From the NCBI GenBank assembly GCA_018715025.1, contig DVMK01000159.1, forward strand, positions 1 through 27,095: DNA of 27,095 nt, given 5' to 3'. The notes under the pieces were generated by a model. The model had not been told where the DNA came from and did not search any database. It was given only the letters and a program-made list of their open reading frames with translations. Position 1 is the stretch's first letter; each line of letters starts with the position of its first letter. This document shows positions 1 through 7,300 of this stretch, one piece after another. The position numbers and the translations under genes were made by a program. This DNA comes from Candidatus Caccousia avistercoris. Its GTDB lineage: Bacteria; Bacillota; Clostridia; Oscillospirales; Acutalibacteraceae.

Positions 1-50
1 CTCTGTCCAGGTCTGAAGATTCTTTCCGGATTTTTCCATAAAAGCAATGA

Positions 51-85
51 AAGGCCCCCGCCGCACAGCGTGCGGCGGGGACCTT
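51..85 (-). terminator. Terminator of the corrinoid cluster
   Basis: Two 16-base arms (51-66 and 70-85) pair around the 3-base loop AGC with a single C/A mismatch. Read on the minus strand, the hairpin lies 18 bases past the stop of the ECF S-component gene and runs into CATTGCTTTTATGG, a short T-rich tail. Its position at the end of a run of six minus-strand genes supports an intrinsic terminator. Bases 1-50 hold nothing I can assign. Confidence 0.8.
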
Positions 86-103
86 TTGACATTTTTTGCA
101 GAT

Positions 104-604
104 TTATACCGGGTATGCGGCGCGGATGCGCTGCAGGCAGGCCCGCAGAGGCTTGAACAGCACCAGGGCCGCCACGAAATTTCCCGCCCCATGAAGCAAA
201 TCAAAGGGGATTCCCGTCACCCACCAGGCGAAGCCGGCCGCAAGGCCGCCGTTGAGCAGCCCGTAGGGGACGGCGCACAGCGCCCCGAAGGAAAGGCCGA
301 ACAGGCCGCTGACCAGCGCCCAGAAAAAAGGGGAGGAGGCCCCCCGCAGAAGGCGGGTAACCAGCATGAGCACGGCCCACACATAGAACTGGGAAATCCA
401 CCAAATTCCGAAGCCGTTCATCAGGCCGTAGAGGAAAAAGTACGTGTACACCGCAGGCGCAGCCAGCTTGGGATATTCCAGCGTGTACAGGATTACCAGC
501 AGGCTCACCAGCTCCACATTGGGCAGGGAATCCAGTGCCAGCTTGGAGGCCATGAGGATGACCGCCATCAGGGCGGCGGTGACGATTCTTCTGGTCTGCT
601 GCAT
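104..604 (-). CDS. ECF transporter S component, probably for cobalamin
   Basis: This 166-residue, very hydrophobic protein has about five to six membrane segments and a PNVELVSLLVILY motif near residue 30, typical of substrate-binding (S) subunits of energy-coupling factor transporters. No ECF ATPase or T subunit lies in the window, so it would be a group II S component sharing an energising module encoded elsewhere. The substrate is inferred from context: it is translationally coupled to a transcobalamin-like DUF4430 protein and lies downstream of corrinoid-dependent enzymes, which points to cobalamin or a corrinoid precursor. The ATG at 604 is preferred. A TTG at 610, two codons earlier, would overlap the upstream stop codon and is the alternative. 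No strong ribosome binding site is visible, consistent with coupling. Riboflavin or another vitamin remains possible. Confidence 0.75.
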   Translation of the reverse strand: MQQTRRIVTAALMAVILMASKLALDSLPNVELVSLLVILYTLEYPKLAAPAVYTYFFLYGLMNGFGIWWISQFYVWAVLMLVTRLLRGASSPFFWALVSGLFGLSFGALCAVPYGLLNGGLAAGFAWWVTGIPFDLLHGAGNFVAALVLFKPLRACLQRIRAAYPV

Positions 605-606
605 GT

Positions 607-1005
607 TCAATAGCCGGTGGTGAGGGTGATTTCAAAATGATCCCCGTCGGCAATGGGGGTGGAATCCACGCCGGTGTTCAGCGTTTCCCCGCCCTTGGTG
701 AAGCACCACCACTCCTCCAGGCTGCTGTCGGCGGTGACACCGTTTACCGTGGTGACCATCAGGCCGTACTGGGATTCCTCCCCGGCGACCAGTTCCTGTT
801 CCTCCAGGGCCTGGCGCAGGAATTCTGCCTGGGTGGAAATCTGGTACTCGTCGGTGGAACCGTCGCCGTATACCACCGTCACCCCTATTTCTTTCTGGCC
901 TGCGCTGCCCTTGGGGGCAAAAACAGCCCAGCAGACCGCCATGGCGGCCACCAGCACCAGCACAGCGGCCAACAGGGCGATGGTCTTTTTCTTTTGCTTG
1001 TTCAT
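607..1005 (-). CDS. Membrane-anchored DUF4430 (transcobalamin-like) protein
   Basis: This 132-residue protein has a lysine-rich N-terminus and a single hydrophobic segment (about residues 9-29), then an extracellular domain of about 100 residues. That domain matches the DUF4430 pattern: a TVVYGDGSTDEY strand early, a GLMVTTVNGV segment in the middle, and a WWCFTKGG motif followed by GVDSTPIADGDHFEIT near the end. DUF4430 is related to the C-terminal beta domain of eukaryotic transcobalamin and intrinsic factor. The cysteine at the end of the hydrophobic segment lies in MAVC, a poor lipobox, so a signal anchor seems likelier than a lipoprotein. The stop codon sits two bases before the ECF S-component ATG, so the two are probably made together, with this protein capturing corrinoid at the surface for the transporter. 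That function is inference. The ribosome binding site is weak. Confidence 0.75.
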   Translation of the reverse strand: MNKQKKKTIALLAAVLVLVAAMAVCWAVFAPKGSAGQKEIGVTVVYGDGSTDEYQISTQAEFLRQALEEQELVAGEESQYGLMVTTVNGVTADSSLEEWWCFTKGGETLNTGVDSTPIADGDHFEITLTTGY

Positions 1006-1057
1006 GTTTCTCTGGTTCCCTTCTGTTTTTAATTGCAGTGCGCCGCTCTGGGCGGCC

Positions 1058-2551
1058 TTAGAAAAACATTCCCTCCGTGTAAGCGGCCAGGAATTCTTCG
1101 CTGGAGGTGAGATCCACCGTTTCCGCCTGGGCGGCCAGGGCCTGGGCGGCGGGCCGGAAGTCCCGGTTCAGCAGCAGCATGGAAGCGCCGCTGAGGGCGG
1201 CGTTCCCCAGCACCCGCACCCGGGGGGCCAGCTCAGGGGGAATCAGCCCAATGCGCCCGGCGTTCCCGGCGTCCAGGTAGCTGCCGAAGCCTCCGGCAAT
1301 GGCCAGCTCTTCCACCTGGTCCATGGGGATCCCGGCGGTGTGCAGCAGGGTGCGCATGCCGGCGCATACGGCGCTTTTGGCCAGCTGCACCATGCGGATA
1401 TCCTTCTGGGTAAGGCGCACCGGCGGCAGAAGAAGGGCTTCCTCGTCCTCCAAAAAGCCGGTTTCGTCCAGGTCTCCGGTTTCCAGCAGGCAGGCCAGGG
1501 CGTCCACAATGCCGCTGCCGCAGATGCCGGCGGGCGGCGCGTCCCCCAGCACGTGGGCGCACAGCTTCCCCCCCTGCAGGGAAACATGGTCGATGGCCCC
1601 ATCCTTCCCGGGCATGCCCATGGAGATGCCCGCCCCCTCAAAGGCGGGCCCAGCCGCGGTGGAGCAGCAGCGCAGGTGGCCCTCGGCCCACAGGGCGATT
1701 TCCCCGTTGGTGCCGATGTCGGCCATCATCCGGGTGCCGGGGGAATTGCAGATGCCGCTGGCCAGCAGAGCGGTGGTAATGTCCGCCCCCACAAAGGCAG
1801 ACATGCAGGGGGGAAGGTACACCGCGGCGTCACGGCAGGGAAGGCCCAGCCGCCCTGCGGCCGTCTCCTCCCCAAACAGGCGGTCTGCCTGGAAGGGCGC
1901 ATGGGAGAGGGCGTCCGGGCAGGTTTCTGTCAGCAGGTACAGCATGGCGGTGTTGCCTGTCACCACGGCGGCGTCTATCTGTTCCACCGGGACGCCCGCT
2001 TTTTCCGCCATTTCCTCCAGCAGGGCCGCCGCGCCTGCCCGCACGCTGGCGGCCAGGGCGGCGCCCTCCCCCTGCAGGGCGGCCCCTATGCGGGAAATAA
2101 CGTCGGCCCCCCAGGAGGCCTGCGGGTTGGGCGCGCCGGCCTCCGCGGCCAGGCGGCCGTCCGGGCCGTACAGGCGGGCGGCCAGGGTGGTGGTGCCAAT
2201 GTCCACCGCGGCGCCCCAGCGGCGGAAGGCGGGGGCCAGAGGAAAGTCAGGCATGCTGCCGCCGGTGCGGATCTGGTCGCCGCCCCGGGCCCCGGGCAGA
2301 TCTACCCGGCAGTCCCCCATAACCAGCGTCCGGCAGGCCAGGCGGATCCCCTGGGCCAGCTCCTCCCGGGTAAGGTGCGCCTGTTCCTCCGGGGAAGGGG
2401 GGCTCACCTGCCCCTGCACCCGCACCCGGCACTTCCCGCAGCGCCCCGCGCCGGCGCACGGCGTTTCCACGGCCCCGCGGGGCAAAACCTGGCTGAGCCT
2501 GGTTCCCGGCTGTACGTCGCGGCTTTCCCCGTTCCAAATCACATGTGCCAA
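1058..2551 (-). CDS. Corrinoid protein reductive activator (2Fe-2S/ASKHA, RACo-like)
   Basis: This 497-residue protein begins with a plant-type [2Fe-2S] ferredoxin domain whose ligands are visible as C32-x5-C38-x2-C41 and C73. It continues into a DUF4445/ASKHA ATPase region with a first phosphate loop AVDIGTTTLAARLYG (about residue 115), ADIGTNGEIAL in the middle and AIAGGFGSYLDAGNA near the end. Proteins of this type use ATP hydrolysis to push an electron onto inactive Co(II) corrinoid, restoring Co(I) in methyltransfer proteins. The likely client is the corrinoid protein of the same cluster. The start is a TTG, supported by AAAGGAG nine bases upstream and by an in-frame stop just before it. 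At 497 residues it is shorter than many RACo proteins of about 600 or more, mostly in the linker between the ferredoxin and ATPase parts. Confidence 0.88.
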   Translation of the reverse strand: MAHVIWNGESRDVQPGTRLSQVLPRGAVETPCAGAGRCGKCRVRVQGQVSPPSPEEQAHLTREELAQGIRLACRTLVMGDCRVDLPGARGGDQIRTGGSMPDFPLAPAFRRWGAAVDIGTTTLAARLYGPDGRLAAEAGAPNPQASWGADVISRIGAALQGEGAALAASVRAGAAALLEEMAEKAGVPVEQIDAAVVTGNTAMLYLLTETCPDALSHAPFQADRLFGEETAAGRLGLPCRDAAVYLPPCMSAFVGADITTALLASGICNSPGTRMMADIGTNGEIALWAEGHLRCCSTAAGPAFEGAGISMGMPGKDGAIDHVSLQGGKLCAHVLGDAPPAGICGSGIVDALACLLETGDLDETGFLEDEEALLLPPVRLTQKDIRMVQLAKSAVCAGMRTLLHTAGIPMDQVEELAIAGGFGSYLDAGNAGRIGLIPPELAPRVRVLGNAALSGASMLLLNRDFRPAAQALAAQAETVDLTSSEEFLAAYTEGMFF

Positions 2552-2581
2552 AGCATTTCACTCCTTTGCGGCAGGCCCCGT

Positions 2582-3130
2582 TTATTCACAGAAGAGAAGC
2601 GCGCCGAAATAGGTGACGGTGTTCTGCCCGTTGATGTATTTCATCCCGCTGGCTGCCGCCAGGGCAGACACGTCCACCCCGTAGGTTTCCAGCGAGGGCA
2701 GGGCCAGGTCGGGGTGGCGGCAGGGCTCCCCGGTGCGCTTGGCGCAGGTTTCGCACACATGGCATCCCCCCGCCCCCAGCTGCAGCTTGCGGGGGAAGGG
2801 AAGCCCGGCGAACAGCTTTGACAGGGCCAGAGAAAGCTCGCCGTGCCGGCGGGCGGCCTCCATCATCCCTTCAAAGTCGTAGCTGTCCTCCAGCTGGCCC
2901 ACCAGCTGGTACACCAGTATTTTTTCGTAAGAGCGCGCCTGCTCAATCAGCTGGTGGATGTCGCCCGCGTCCGGGGGGCACATCCAGCACTGCCCGTAAT
3001 TTCCGCAGGAGTTCTGTTCGCACAGGGTGCGGAAGCCGGGGTCGAAAACGACCTGATCCACGCCGATGACCGCGGCCTTGTAAGCGCCCAGCCCGCACAC
3101 CTGGCGGCAAAGGCTGTCGTAGTTGCTCAT
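2582..3130 (-). CDS. DUF2284 cysteine-rich metal-binding protein
   Basis: This 182-residue soluble protein is of the DUF2284 family, which is predicted to bind metal, probably an Fe-S cluster; its function is unknown. Two cysteine groups stand out: an N-terminal one containing CEQNSCGNYGQCWMCPP (about residues 35-55) and a central one containing GCHVCETCAKRTGEPC (about residues 115-130). DUF2284 genes recur beside corrinoid methyltransferase and activator genes, so a role in electron delivery or corrinoid handling is plausible but unproven. I chose the ATG at 3130, which has GGTAGGTG about nine bases upstream, over the in-frame GTG at 3142, which would overlap that site. The gene follows a hairpin terminator and precedes the activator gene by 30 bases. 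Confidence 0.8.
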   Translation of the reverse strand: MSNYDSLCRQVCGLGAYKAAVIGVDQVVFDPGFRTLCEQNSCGNYGQCWMCPPDAGDIHQLIEQARSYEKILVYQLVGQLEDSYDFEGMMEAARRHGELSLALSKLFAGLPFPRKLQLGAGGCHVCETCAKRTGEPCRHPDLALPSLETYGVDVSALAAASGMKYINGQNTVTYFGALLFCE

Positions 3131-3161
3131 AGAATTACACACCTACCCAAAATGAAAAATA

Positions 3162-3193
3162 GCGGCGGCCCGCCTGTCTGGCAGGGCCGCCGC
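3162..3193 (-). terminator. Internal terminator or attenuator in the corrinoid cluster
   Basis: A perfect 10-bp GC-only stem (arms 3162-3171 and 3184-3193, loop of 12) lies 23 bases past the methyltransferase stop. On the minus strand it is followed by TATTTTTCATTTT, a good U-rich tail. It would end or reduce transcription between the methyltransferase and DUF2284 genes, giving more corrinoid protein and methyltransferase than activator and transporter. Confidence 0.75.
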
Positions 3194-3216
3194 AGAATTT
3201 TTGCCGCGCCGCCTGG

Positions 3217-4227
3217 TTACCTGGCGTAAAATTCGTCTACCGCGGCGAAAAATGCATCGATGTTTTCCCAGCGGGAAAGGGGCGGAATGTCGCAGCCGGA
3301 GGAAATGACAAAGTTCGGGTACCGGCAGCACCGCTCCATCAGCCCCAGGGTAGCCTCCCGAATCGATTCCGGCGTGCCGTTGCGGAACTGCCCGGCAGGG
3401 TCAATGTTGCCCATGGCCACGGTGCCGGCCGGAATGCGGCCCATCATCTCTTCCATGTCGATGGCGTTGCCGAAGTGGTAAGCGGCCGCCCCGGTGGAAA
3501 GGATGGAGTCGATCATGGGGATGGTGGCGCCCCCGCAGTTGTGGTACACCACCAGGAACGAATCGTCCTGCACCGCGTCCACCATGCGCTTCACATAGGG
3601 GGCGGAAAATTCCTCGCCCAGCGCGGGGGAAAGCAGCCCGGCCACCGGCTCGGCAATCACCACGCCGTTGGCCCCGGCGTCCTTGTAGGCCTGGCAGTAA
3701 GCAATCAGGAACTGGGTGGCCTTTTCCAGCACCATGTGTACCATATCCGGCTCGTCATAGCAGTCGATCATAATCTCTGTCACATCCAGCAGCCGGGCGG
3801 CCAGTGAGAAGGGGCCGATGACCCCCGCAAACACAGGACGGTCGGTGATGAGCTCCGCCGCCTTTTTCACCGCTTCCAGGTACAGGCCGGTGCGGGCGGC
3901 GCCCACCTGGGGCACCTGCAGCGCCTGGGCTTCCTCCTGGGAAGAAACCACGCTTCCCACCACCGTGGGCACCTCGTCGTCTGACACGCGAATGGTGGAG
4001 CCGAAGCACTCGGCCTCCACAGACAGATCCATCAGGCTGACGCTGGCGGCGGACTTGGTGCGCTGTGCCACCAGCTGCATGCCCCGGGCCTGGGCGTCGC
4101 TGCTGTTAATGAGCTCGCGCACGCTGATGCCCATAAGCTGAATGGCGGGGAACGAAAGGACGGGCATGGCCCGCTTCACAGGCGACTCCCGCAGCTCCTC
4201 CAGCCACTGTTTCATGTTGCGCTTCAA
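3217..4227 (-). CDS. Corrinoid methyltransferase of the MtaA/UroD family
   Basis: This 336-residue protein belongs to the uroporphyrinogen decarboxylase superfamily, in the MtaA/MtbA/CmuA branch that moves methyl groups to or from a corrinoid protein. The zinc-thiolate ligands of that branch are visible as H229-x-C231 (in VVYHNCGG) and C312 (in SSGCDIPP), spaced as in MtaA; true decarboxylases lack them. The next gene upstream encodes a corrinoid protein, ending 19 bases away. In methanogens MtaA methylates coenzyme M. In acetogens related proteins use other methyl donors or acceptors, for example MtvB in aromatic O-demethylation. The substrate here cannot be read from sequence. The start is TTG, with AAAGGAGG seven bases upstream; the next ATG (4215) is too far from that site. 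Confidence 0.88.
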   Translation of the reverse strand: MKRNMKQWLEELRESPVKRAMPVLSFPAIQLMGISVRELINSSDAQARGMQLVAQRTKSAASVSLMDLSVEAECFGSTIRVSDDEVPTVVGSVVSSQEEAQALQVPQVGAARTGLYLEAVKKAAELITDRPVFAGVIGPFSLAARLLDVTEIMIDCYDEPDMVHMVLEKATQFLIAYCQAYKDAGANGVVIAEPVAGLLSPALGEEFSAPYVKRMVDAVQDDSFLVVYHNCGGATIPMIDSILSTGAAAYHFGNAIDMEEMMGRIPAGTVAMGNIDPAGQFRNGTPESIREATLGLMERCCRYPNFVISSGCDIPPLSRWENIDAFFAAVDEFYAR

Positions 4228-4246
4228 GGGGTTCCCTCCTTTGCGG

Positions 4247-4894
4247 TCAGGCGCAGGCGGCCGCCTGGCAGATCGCTACCGCAGCGTCGGCCGCGCTGGC
4301 GGCGTCGGCGGTGTACTTATCCGCGCCAATCTGATCGCAGAAGGACTGGGTGACCGGCGCGCCGCCGATCATGATCTTCACCTTGTCGTGAATGCCGGCC
4401 TCGTCGGCCTTCTTTACCACGTCGGCCATCACGCCCATGGTGGTGGTGAGAAGGGCGGAGCAGCAGATGATCTGGCAGCCCTGTTCCACAGCGGTTTTCA
4501 CGTAGGTGTCCGGGTCCACGTCGGTGCCCAGGTCCACAACCTCCAGGCCCTTGCCCTCCATCATCATCTTCACAAGGTTCTTGCCAATGTCGTGCAGGTC
4601 GCCCTTTACGGTGCCGATGCACACCTTGCCGGCCGCCTTCACGCCGGCCTCCGCCATCAGGGGCTTCAGCAGGGCGGCGCCCATGTTCATGGCGCGGGCC
4701 GCCACCAGCACCTCAGGCACGAACACCTCGTTGTTCTTGAACTTCTCGCCAATCACGTCCATGCCGCTCAGCAGGCCCTCGTTCAGGATCTGCTGTACCG
4801 GAATGCCCTCGTCAATGGCCTGCTGAACCAGCTCCTTCACGACCTTCGCTTTGCCGCGCTGCAGGTTTTCAGAAATATCGTTTAAAATACTCAT
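4247..4894 (-). CDS. Corrinoid protein (B12-binding, MtaC/MtbC type)
   Basis: This 215-residue protein has the standard two-part form: an N-terminal four-helix cap (about residues 1-85) and a Rossmann-like cobalamin-binding domain. The cobalt-ligating signature is D99-x-H101-x-x-G104 in GDLHDIGKN, with later ALLTTTMG and MIGGAPV segments that line the nucleotide tail pocket. It carries the methyl group between substrate and acceptor methyltransferases. The ATG at 4894 follows GGGAGG at ideal distance; an upstream in-frame ATG (4939) would overlap the probable promoter. It is first in the minus-strand cluster, divergent from the GH42 gene. The C-terminus is alanine-rich (AASAADAAVAICQAAACA), as is common in the family. 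Confidence 0.93.
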   Translation of the reverse strand: MSILNDISENLQRGKAKVVKELVQQAIDEGIPVQQILNEGLLSGMDVIGEKFKNNEVFVPEVLVAARAMNMGAALLKPLMAEAGVKAAGKVCIGTVKGDLHDIGKNLVKMMMEGKGLEVVDLGTDVDPDTYVKTAVEQGCQIICCSALLTTTMGVMADVVKKADEAGIHDKVKIMIGGAPVTQSFCDQIGADKYTADAASAADAAVAICQAAACA

Positions 4895-4939
4895 GGTTTT
4901 CCTCCCGTTCTTGTCGCTGACGACATTTTTTCTACCCAT

Positions 4940-4972
4940 ACTATAGCCCTCCGGGGAAAAAACTGCTGGCAG
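4940..4972 (-). promoter_or_regulatory. Possible promoter of the corrinoid cluster
   Basis: On the minus strand a TATAGT (-10-like, 4940-4945) lies about 46 bases before the corrinoid protein ATG. The best -35-like element, CTGCCA (4967-4972), is at 21 bp, too far for a normal spacer, so this call is weak. The short leader leaves no room for a cobalamin riboswitch. Confidence 0.3.
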
Positions 4973-5055
4973 AAAAACGATAATTTTGGTACTTTCTTGA
5001 CCTGTTTTTTATTGTTCCAAACCAGTGCATTTCCATTTCTTTTTATAGGAATATA

Positions 5056-5064
5056 TGCTATAAT
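5056..5064 (+). promoter_or_regulatory. Extended -10 promoter of the GH42 gene
   Basis: TGCTATAAT holds a perfect TATAAT (5059-5064) preceded by an extended -10 TG at 5056. No good -35 is found 16-18 bases upstream (the region is T-rich), which fits an extended -10 promoter. Transcription would start near 5071, leaving a leader of about 48 bases. Confidence 0.65.
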
Positions 5065-5118
5065 CTCTGTAGTGAAGAGCTGCCGTATTGGGCGCGGCAA
5101 GTGAAGGAGGAATAGATT

Positions 5119-7167
5119 TTGAAATACTGGAATACGCTGCTGCACGGCGGCGACTACAACCCCGGCCAGTGGCTGGACTCCCCTGAAATTCTGGAGGAGG
5201 ATCTTCGGCTGATGAAGCAGGCCGGCTGCAACGCCATGACCCTGGCTATTTTCGACTGGGAGCGGCTGGAACCGGAGGAGGGCCGGTACGAGTTCGACTG
5301 GCTGGAAACCATCATAGAAAACCTGTACCGGCAGGGCATTTCCACGGTGCTGGCCACGCCCTCCGGCGCGCGCCCCGGCTGGATGGCCCAGAAGTATCCG
5401 GAGGTTCTGCGGGTCAACCCGGACGGCAGGCGCATCCTGTTTTCCCAGCGGCACAACCACTGCTACACCTCCCCTGTGTACCGGGAAAAGGTGCAGGCTA
5501 TGAACCGGGCCCTGGCTCAGCGGTTCGGCAGGCACCCGGCCGTTATTTTGTGGCACCTTTCCAACGAATACGGCGGGGAATGCCACTGCCCCCTGTGCCA
5601 GGCGGCCTTCCGGGAATGGCTGAAGAAAAAATACGGCACGCTGGAGGCGCTGAACCACGCCTATTGGAATTCGTTCTGGAGCCACAGCTACAGCGATTGG
5701 GAACAGATTTCTTCCCCCATGGAAGGCATTGGGGAGCATTCCCACCACACCCTTGTGCTGGACTGGAAGCGCTTTGTCACCGACCAGACGGTGGATTTCA
5801 TGCGGGCCGAAGCGGCGGCCCTGCGCCAGTACAGCCCGGACGTGCCCATCACCACCAATATGATGGGCTTTTACGACGGCCTGAATTACGGGAAGTTCCG
5901 GGATGTGTGCGACGTGATCTCCTGGGATAACTACCCCCACTGGCACAACGGGGAGGAGGGGGAGGCGGCCTCCGTCGCCATGGCCCACGACCTGATGCGA
6001 TCCCTCAAGCCGGACCGCCCCTTCCTGATGATGGAATCCTCCCCCAGCGCCACCAACTGGGAACCCGTGGCCAAGCTGCGCCGCCCCGGCATGCACATGC
6101 TCTCTTCCCTGCAGGCGGTGGCCCATGGCTCTGACAGCGTACAGTATTTCCAGTGGCGCAAGTGCCGTGGCGGGTTTGAAAAGTTCCACGGCGCGGTGGT
6201 GGGCCACGACGGCACAGGCAGCACCCGCGTGTTCCGGGACGTGCAGCAGGTAGGGGAGCGGCTGGGCCGCCTTTCCCAGCTGTGCGGCGCCCGCTTCCCG
6301 GCCAGGGCGGCCCTTTTGTGCGACATGGAAAACCGCTGGATTCTGGACCAGATCAAGGGCCTTATCAACAGCCAGCCGGAAAAGGGCTTCCTGGGCGACC
6401 TGAAGGCTATGTACCGGCCCTTCTTCCGGAACGGCGTCAATGTGGACGTGGTGGATATGGAGGCCGATCTGACCCCCTACCAGCTGGTGGCGGCCCCCAT
6501 GCTGTACCTGCTGCGGGCCGGCATCGCCGGCAAGCTGCGCCGCTTTGTGGAGGAGGGCGGCGTGCTGGTGGGCACCTATTGGAGCGGCGTGGCAGACGAG
6601 AACGACCTGTGCTTCCTGGGCGGGGCTCCCGGCCAGGGGCTGGACGAGGTGTTCGGCCTGCGGGCGGAGGAAATCGACGCCCTTTACCCCCAGGATTCCA
6701 ACCAGGTGCAGCTTCTGCCGGGGAAGGGCCTGCCGGGCATGAAGGAAAGCTACCAGGCCCGGGAGCTGTGCGAGCTGGTGAACCTTACCACCGCGCAGCC
6801 TCTGGCCGTCTACGGGCAGGATTTTTACCAGGGCCGCCCGGCCCTCACCGTAAACCGGTTCGGCAAAGGGCGCGCGTATTATATCTGCAGCCGCAACAGC
6901 CAGGATTTCCTGGACGATTTCCTGGGCGCGCTCATCCGTGAGCTGGGGCTGCGGGCCATCGACACGGAGCTGCCCGCCCAGGTGACGGTGAATGTGCGGG
7001 AAAACCGCGAGACAAGCCGGCCCTACTATTTTGTCCAGAACTTCGGCGGCTCCCCCGCCCAGGTGAAGCTGCCCCAGGGGTTTGCCGACCTGGAAAGCGG
7101 GGCGCCCTGCCCCGGCGTTCTGGAGCTGGAGCCCTACAGCCTCCGCATCCTTACCAAAGCGGAATAA
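5119..7167 (+). CDS. Beta-galactosidase, glycoside hydrolase family 42
   Basis: This 682-residue protein is a complete GH42 enzyme that releases terminal beta-D-galactose from small galactosides, including plant galactan or galacto-oligosaccharides. The TIM barrel holds the acid/base E150 in HLSNEYGG and the nucleophile E306 in MMESSPSATNW. The GH42 zinc site is intact, with C115 and the trio C155, C157 and C160 (CHCPLC). A trimerisation domain and small C-terminal beta domain follow. There is no signal peptide, so it acts in the cytoplasm on imported sugar. The start is TTG, supported by AAGGAGG eight bases upstream and by the MKYWNTLLHGGDYNPGQW opening typical of the family. It is a single-gene unit with its own promoter and terminator; no transporter or regulator sits beside it. 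Confidence 0.95.
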   Translation: MKYWNTLLHGGDYNPGQWLDSPEILEEDLRLMKQAGCNAMTLAIFDWERLEPEEGRYEFDWLETIIENLYRQGISTVLATPSGARPGWMAQKYPEVLRVNPDGRRILFSQRHNHCYTSPVYREKVQAMNRALAQRFGRHPAVILWHLSNEYGGECHCPLCQAAFREWLKKKYGTLEALNHAYWNSFWSHSYSDWEQISSPMEGIGEHSHHTLVLDWKRFVTDQTVDFMRAEAAALRQYSPDVPITTNMMGFYDGLNYGKFRDVCDVISWDNYPHWHNGEEGEAASVAMAHDLMRSLKPDRPFLMMESSPSATNWEPVAKLRRPGMHMLSSLQAVAHGSDSVQYFQWRKCRGGFEKFHGAVVGHDGTGSTRVFRDVQQVGERLGRLSQLCGARFPARAALLCDMENRWILDQIKGLINSQPEKGFLGDLKAMYRPFFRNGVNVDVVDMEADLTPYQLVAAPMLYLLRAGIAGKLRRFVEEGGVLVGTYWSGVADENDLCFLGGAPGQGLDEVFGLRAEEIDALYPQDSNQVQLLPGKGLPGMKESYQARELCELVNLTTAQPLAVYGQDFYQGRPALTVNRFGKGRAYYICSRNSQDFLDDFLGALIRELGLRAIDTELPAQVTVNVRENRETSRPYYFVQNFGGSPAQVKLPQGFADLESGAPCPGVLELEPYSLRILTKAE

Positions 7168-7182
7168 CCGGCCGGAAAAAAG

Positions 7183-7215
7183 AAGCCCGGCGTCCTTCCC
7201 TGGGGCGCCGGGCTT
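7183..7215 (+). terminator. Hairpin after the GH42 gene
   Basis: A perfect 10-bp stem (AAGCCCGGCG at 7183-7192 paired with 7206-7215) begins 15 bases after the GH42 stop. The T-run after it is poor (only CTTTG overlaps its end), but the A-rich left flank, stem and position suit an intrinsic terminator. Confidence 0.7.
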
Positions 7216-7246
7216 TGCCATGGGGAAAAATAAAATTTTCCGCCCC

Positions 7247-7276
7247 TGTAACCCTGGGGCAGGGGAAATCGTGTTA
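7247..7276 (+). promoter_or_regulatory. ECF sigma-type promoter of the sigma/anti-sigma operon
   Basis: TGTAACC (7247-7253) and CGTGTTA (7270-7276) are separated by exactly 16 bases. A -35 with an AAC core and a -10 beginning CGT at this spacing is the usual form for ECF sigma factors in Firmicutes. It lies directly before the sigma gene, suggesting autoregulation. No SigA-like promoter is seen in the short gap. Confidence 0.65.
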
Positions 7277-7300
7277 TGAGTGTAGAGAGGAGGAAGGGCG

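Noticed and set aside
653..2821. A 722-codon plus-strand frame across the activator gene
   Set aside because: It is a shadow of the minus-strand activator and DUF2284 genes, whose cysteine motifs and start sites are convincing.
4895..5118. Cobalamin riboswitch ahead of the corrinoid cluster
   Set aside because: The leader after the likely promoter is only about 40 bases and no B12-box is seen.
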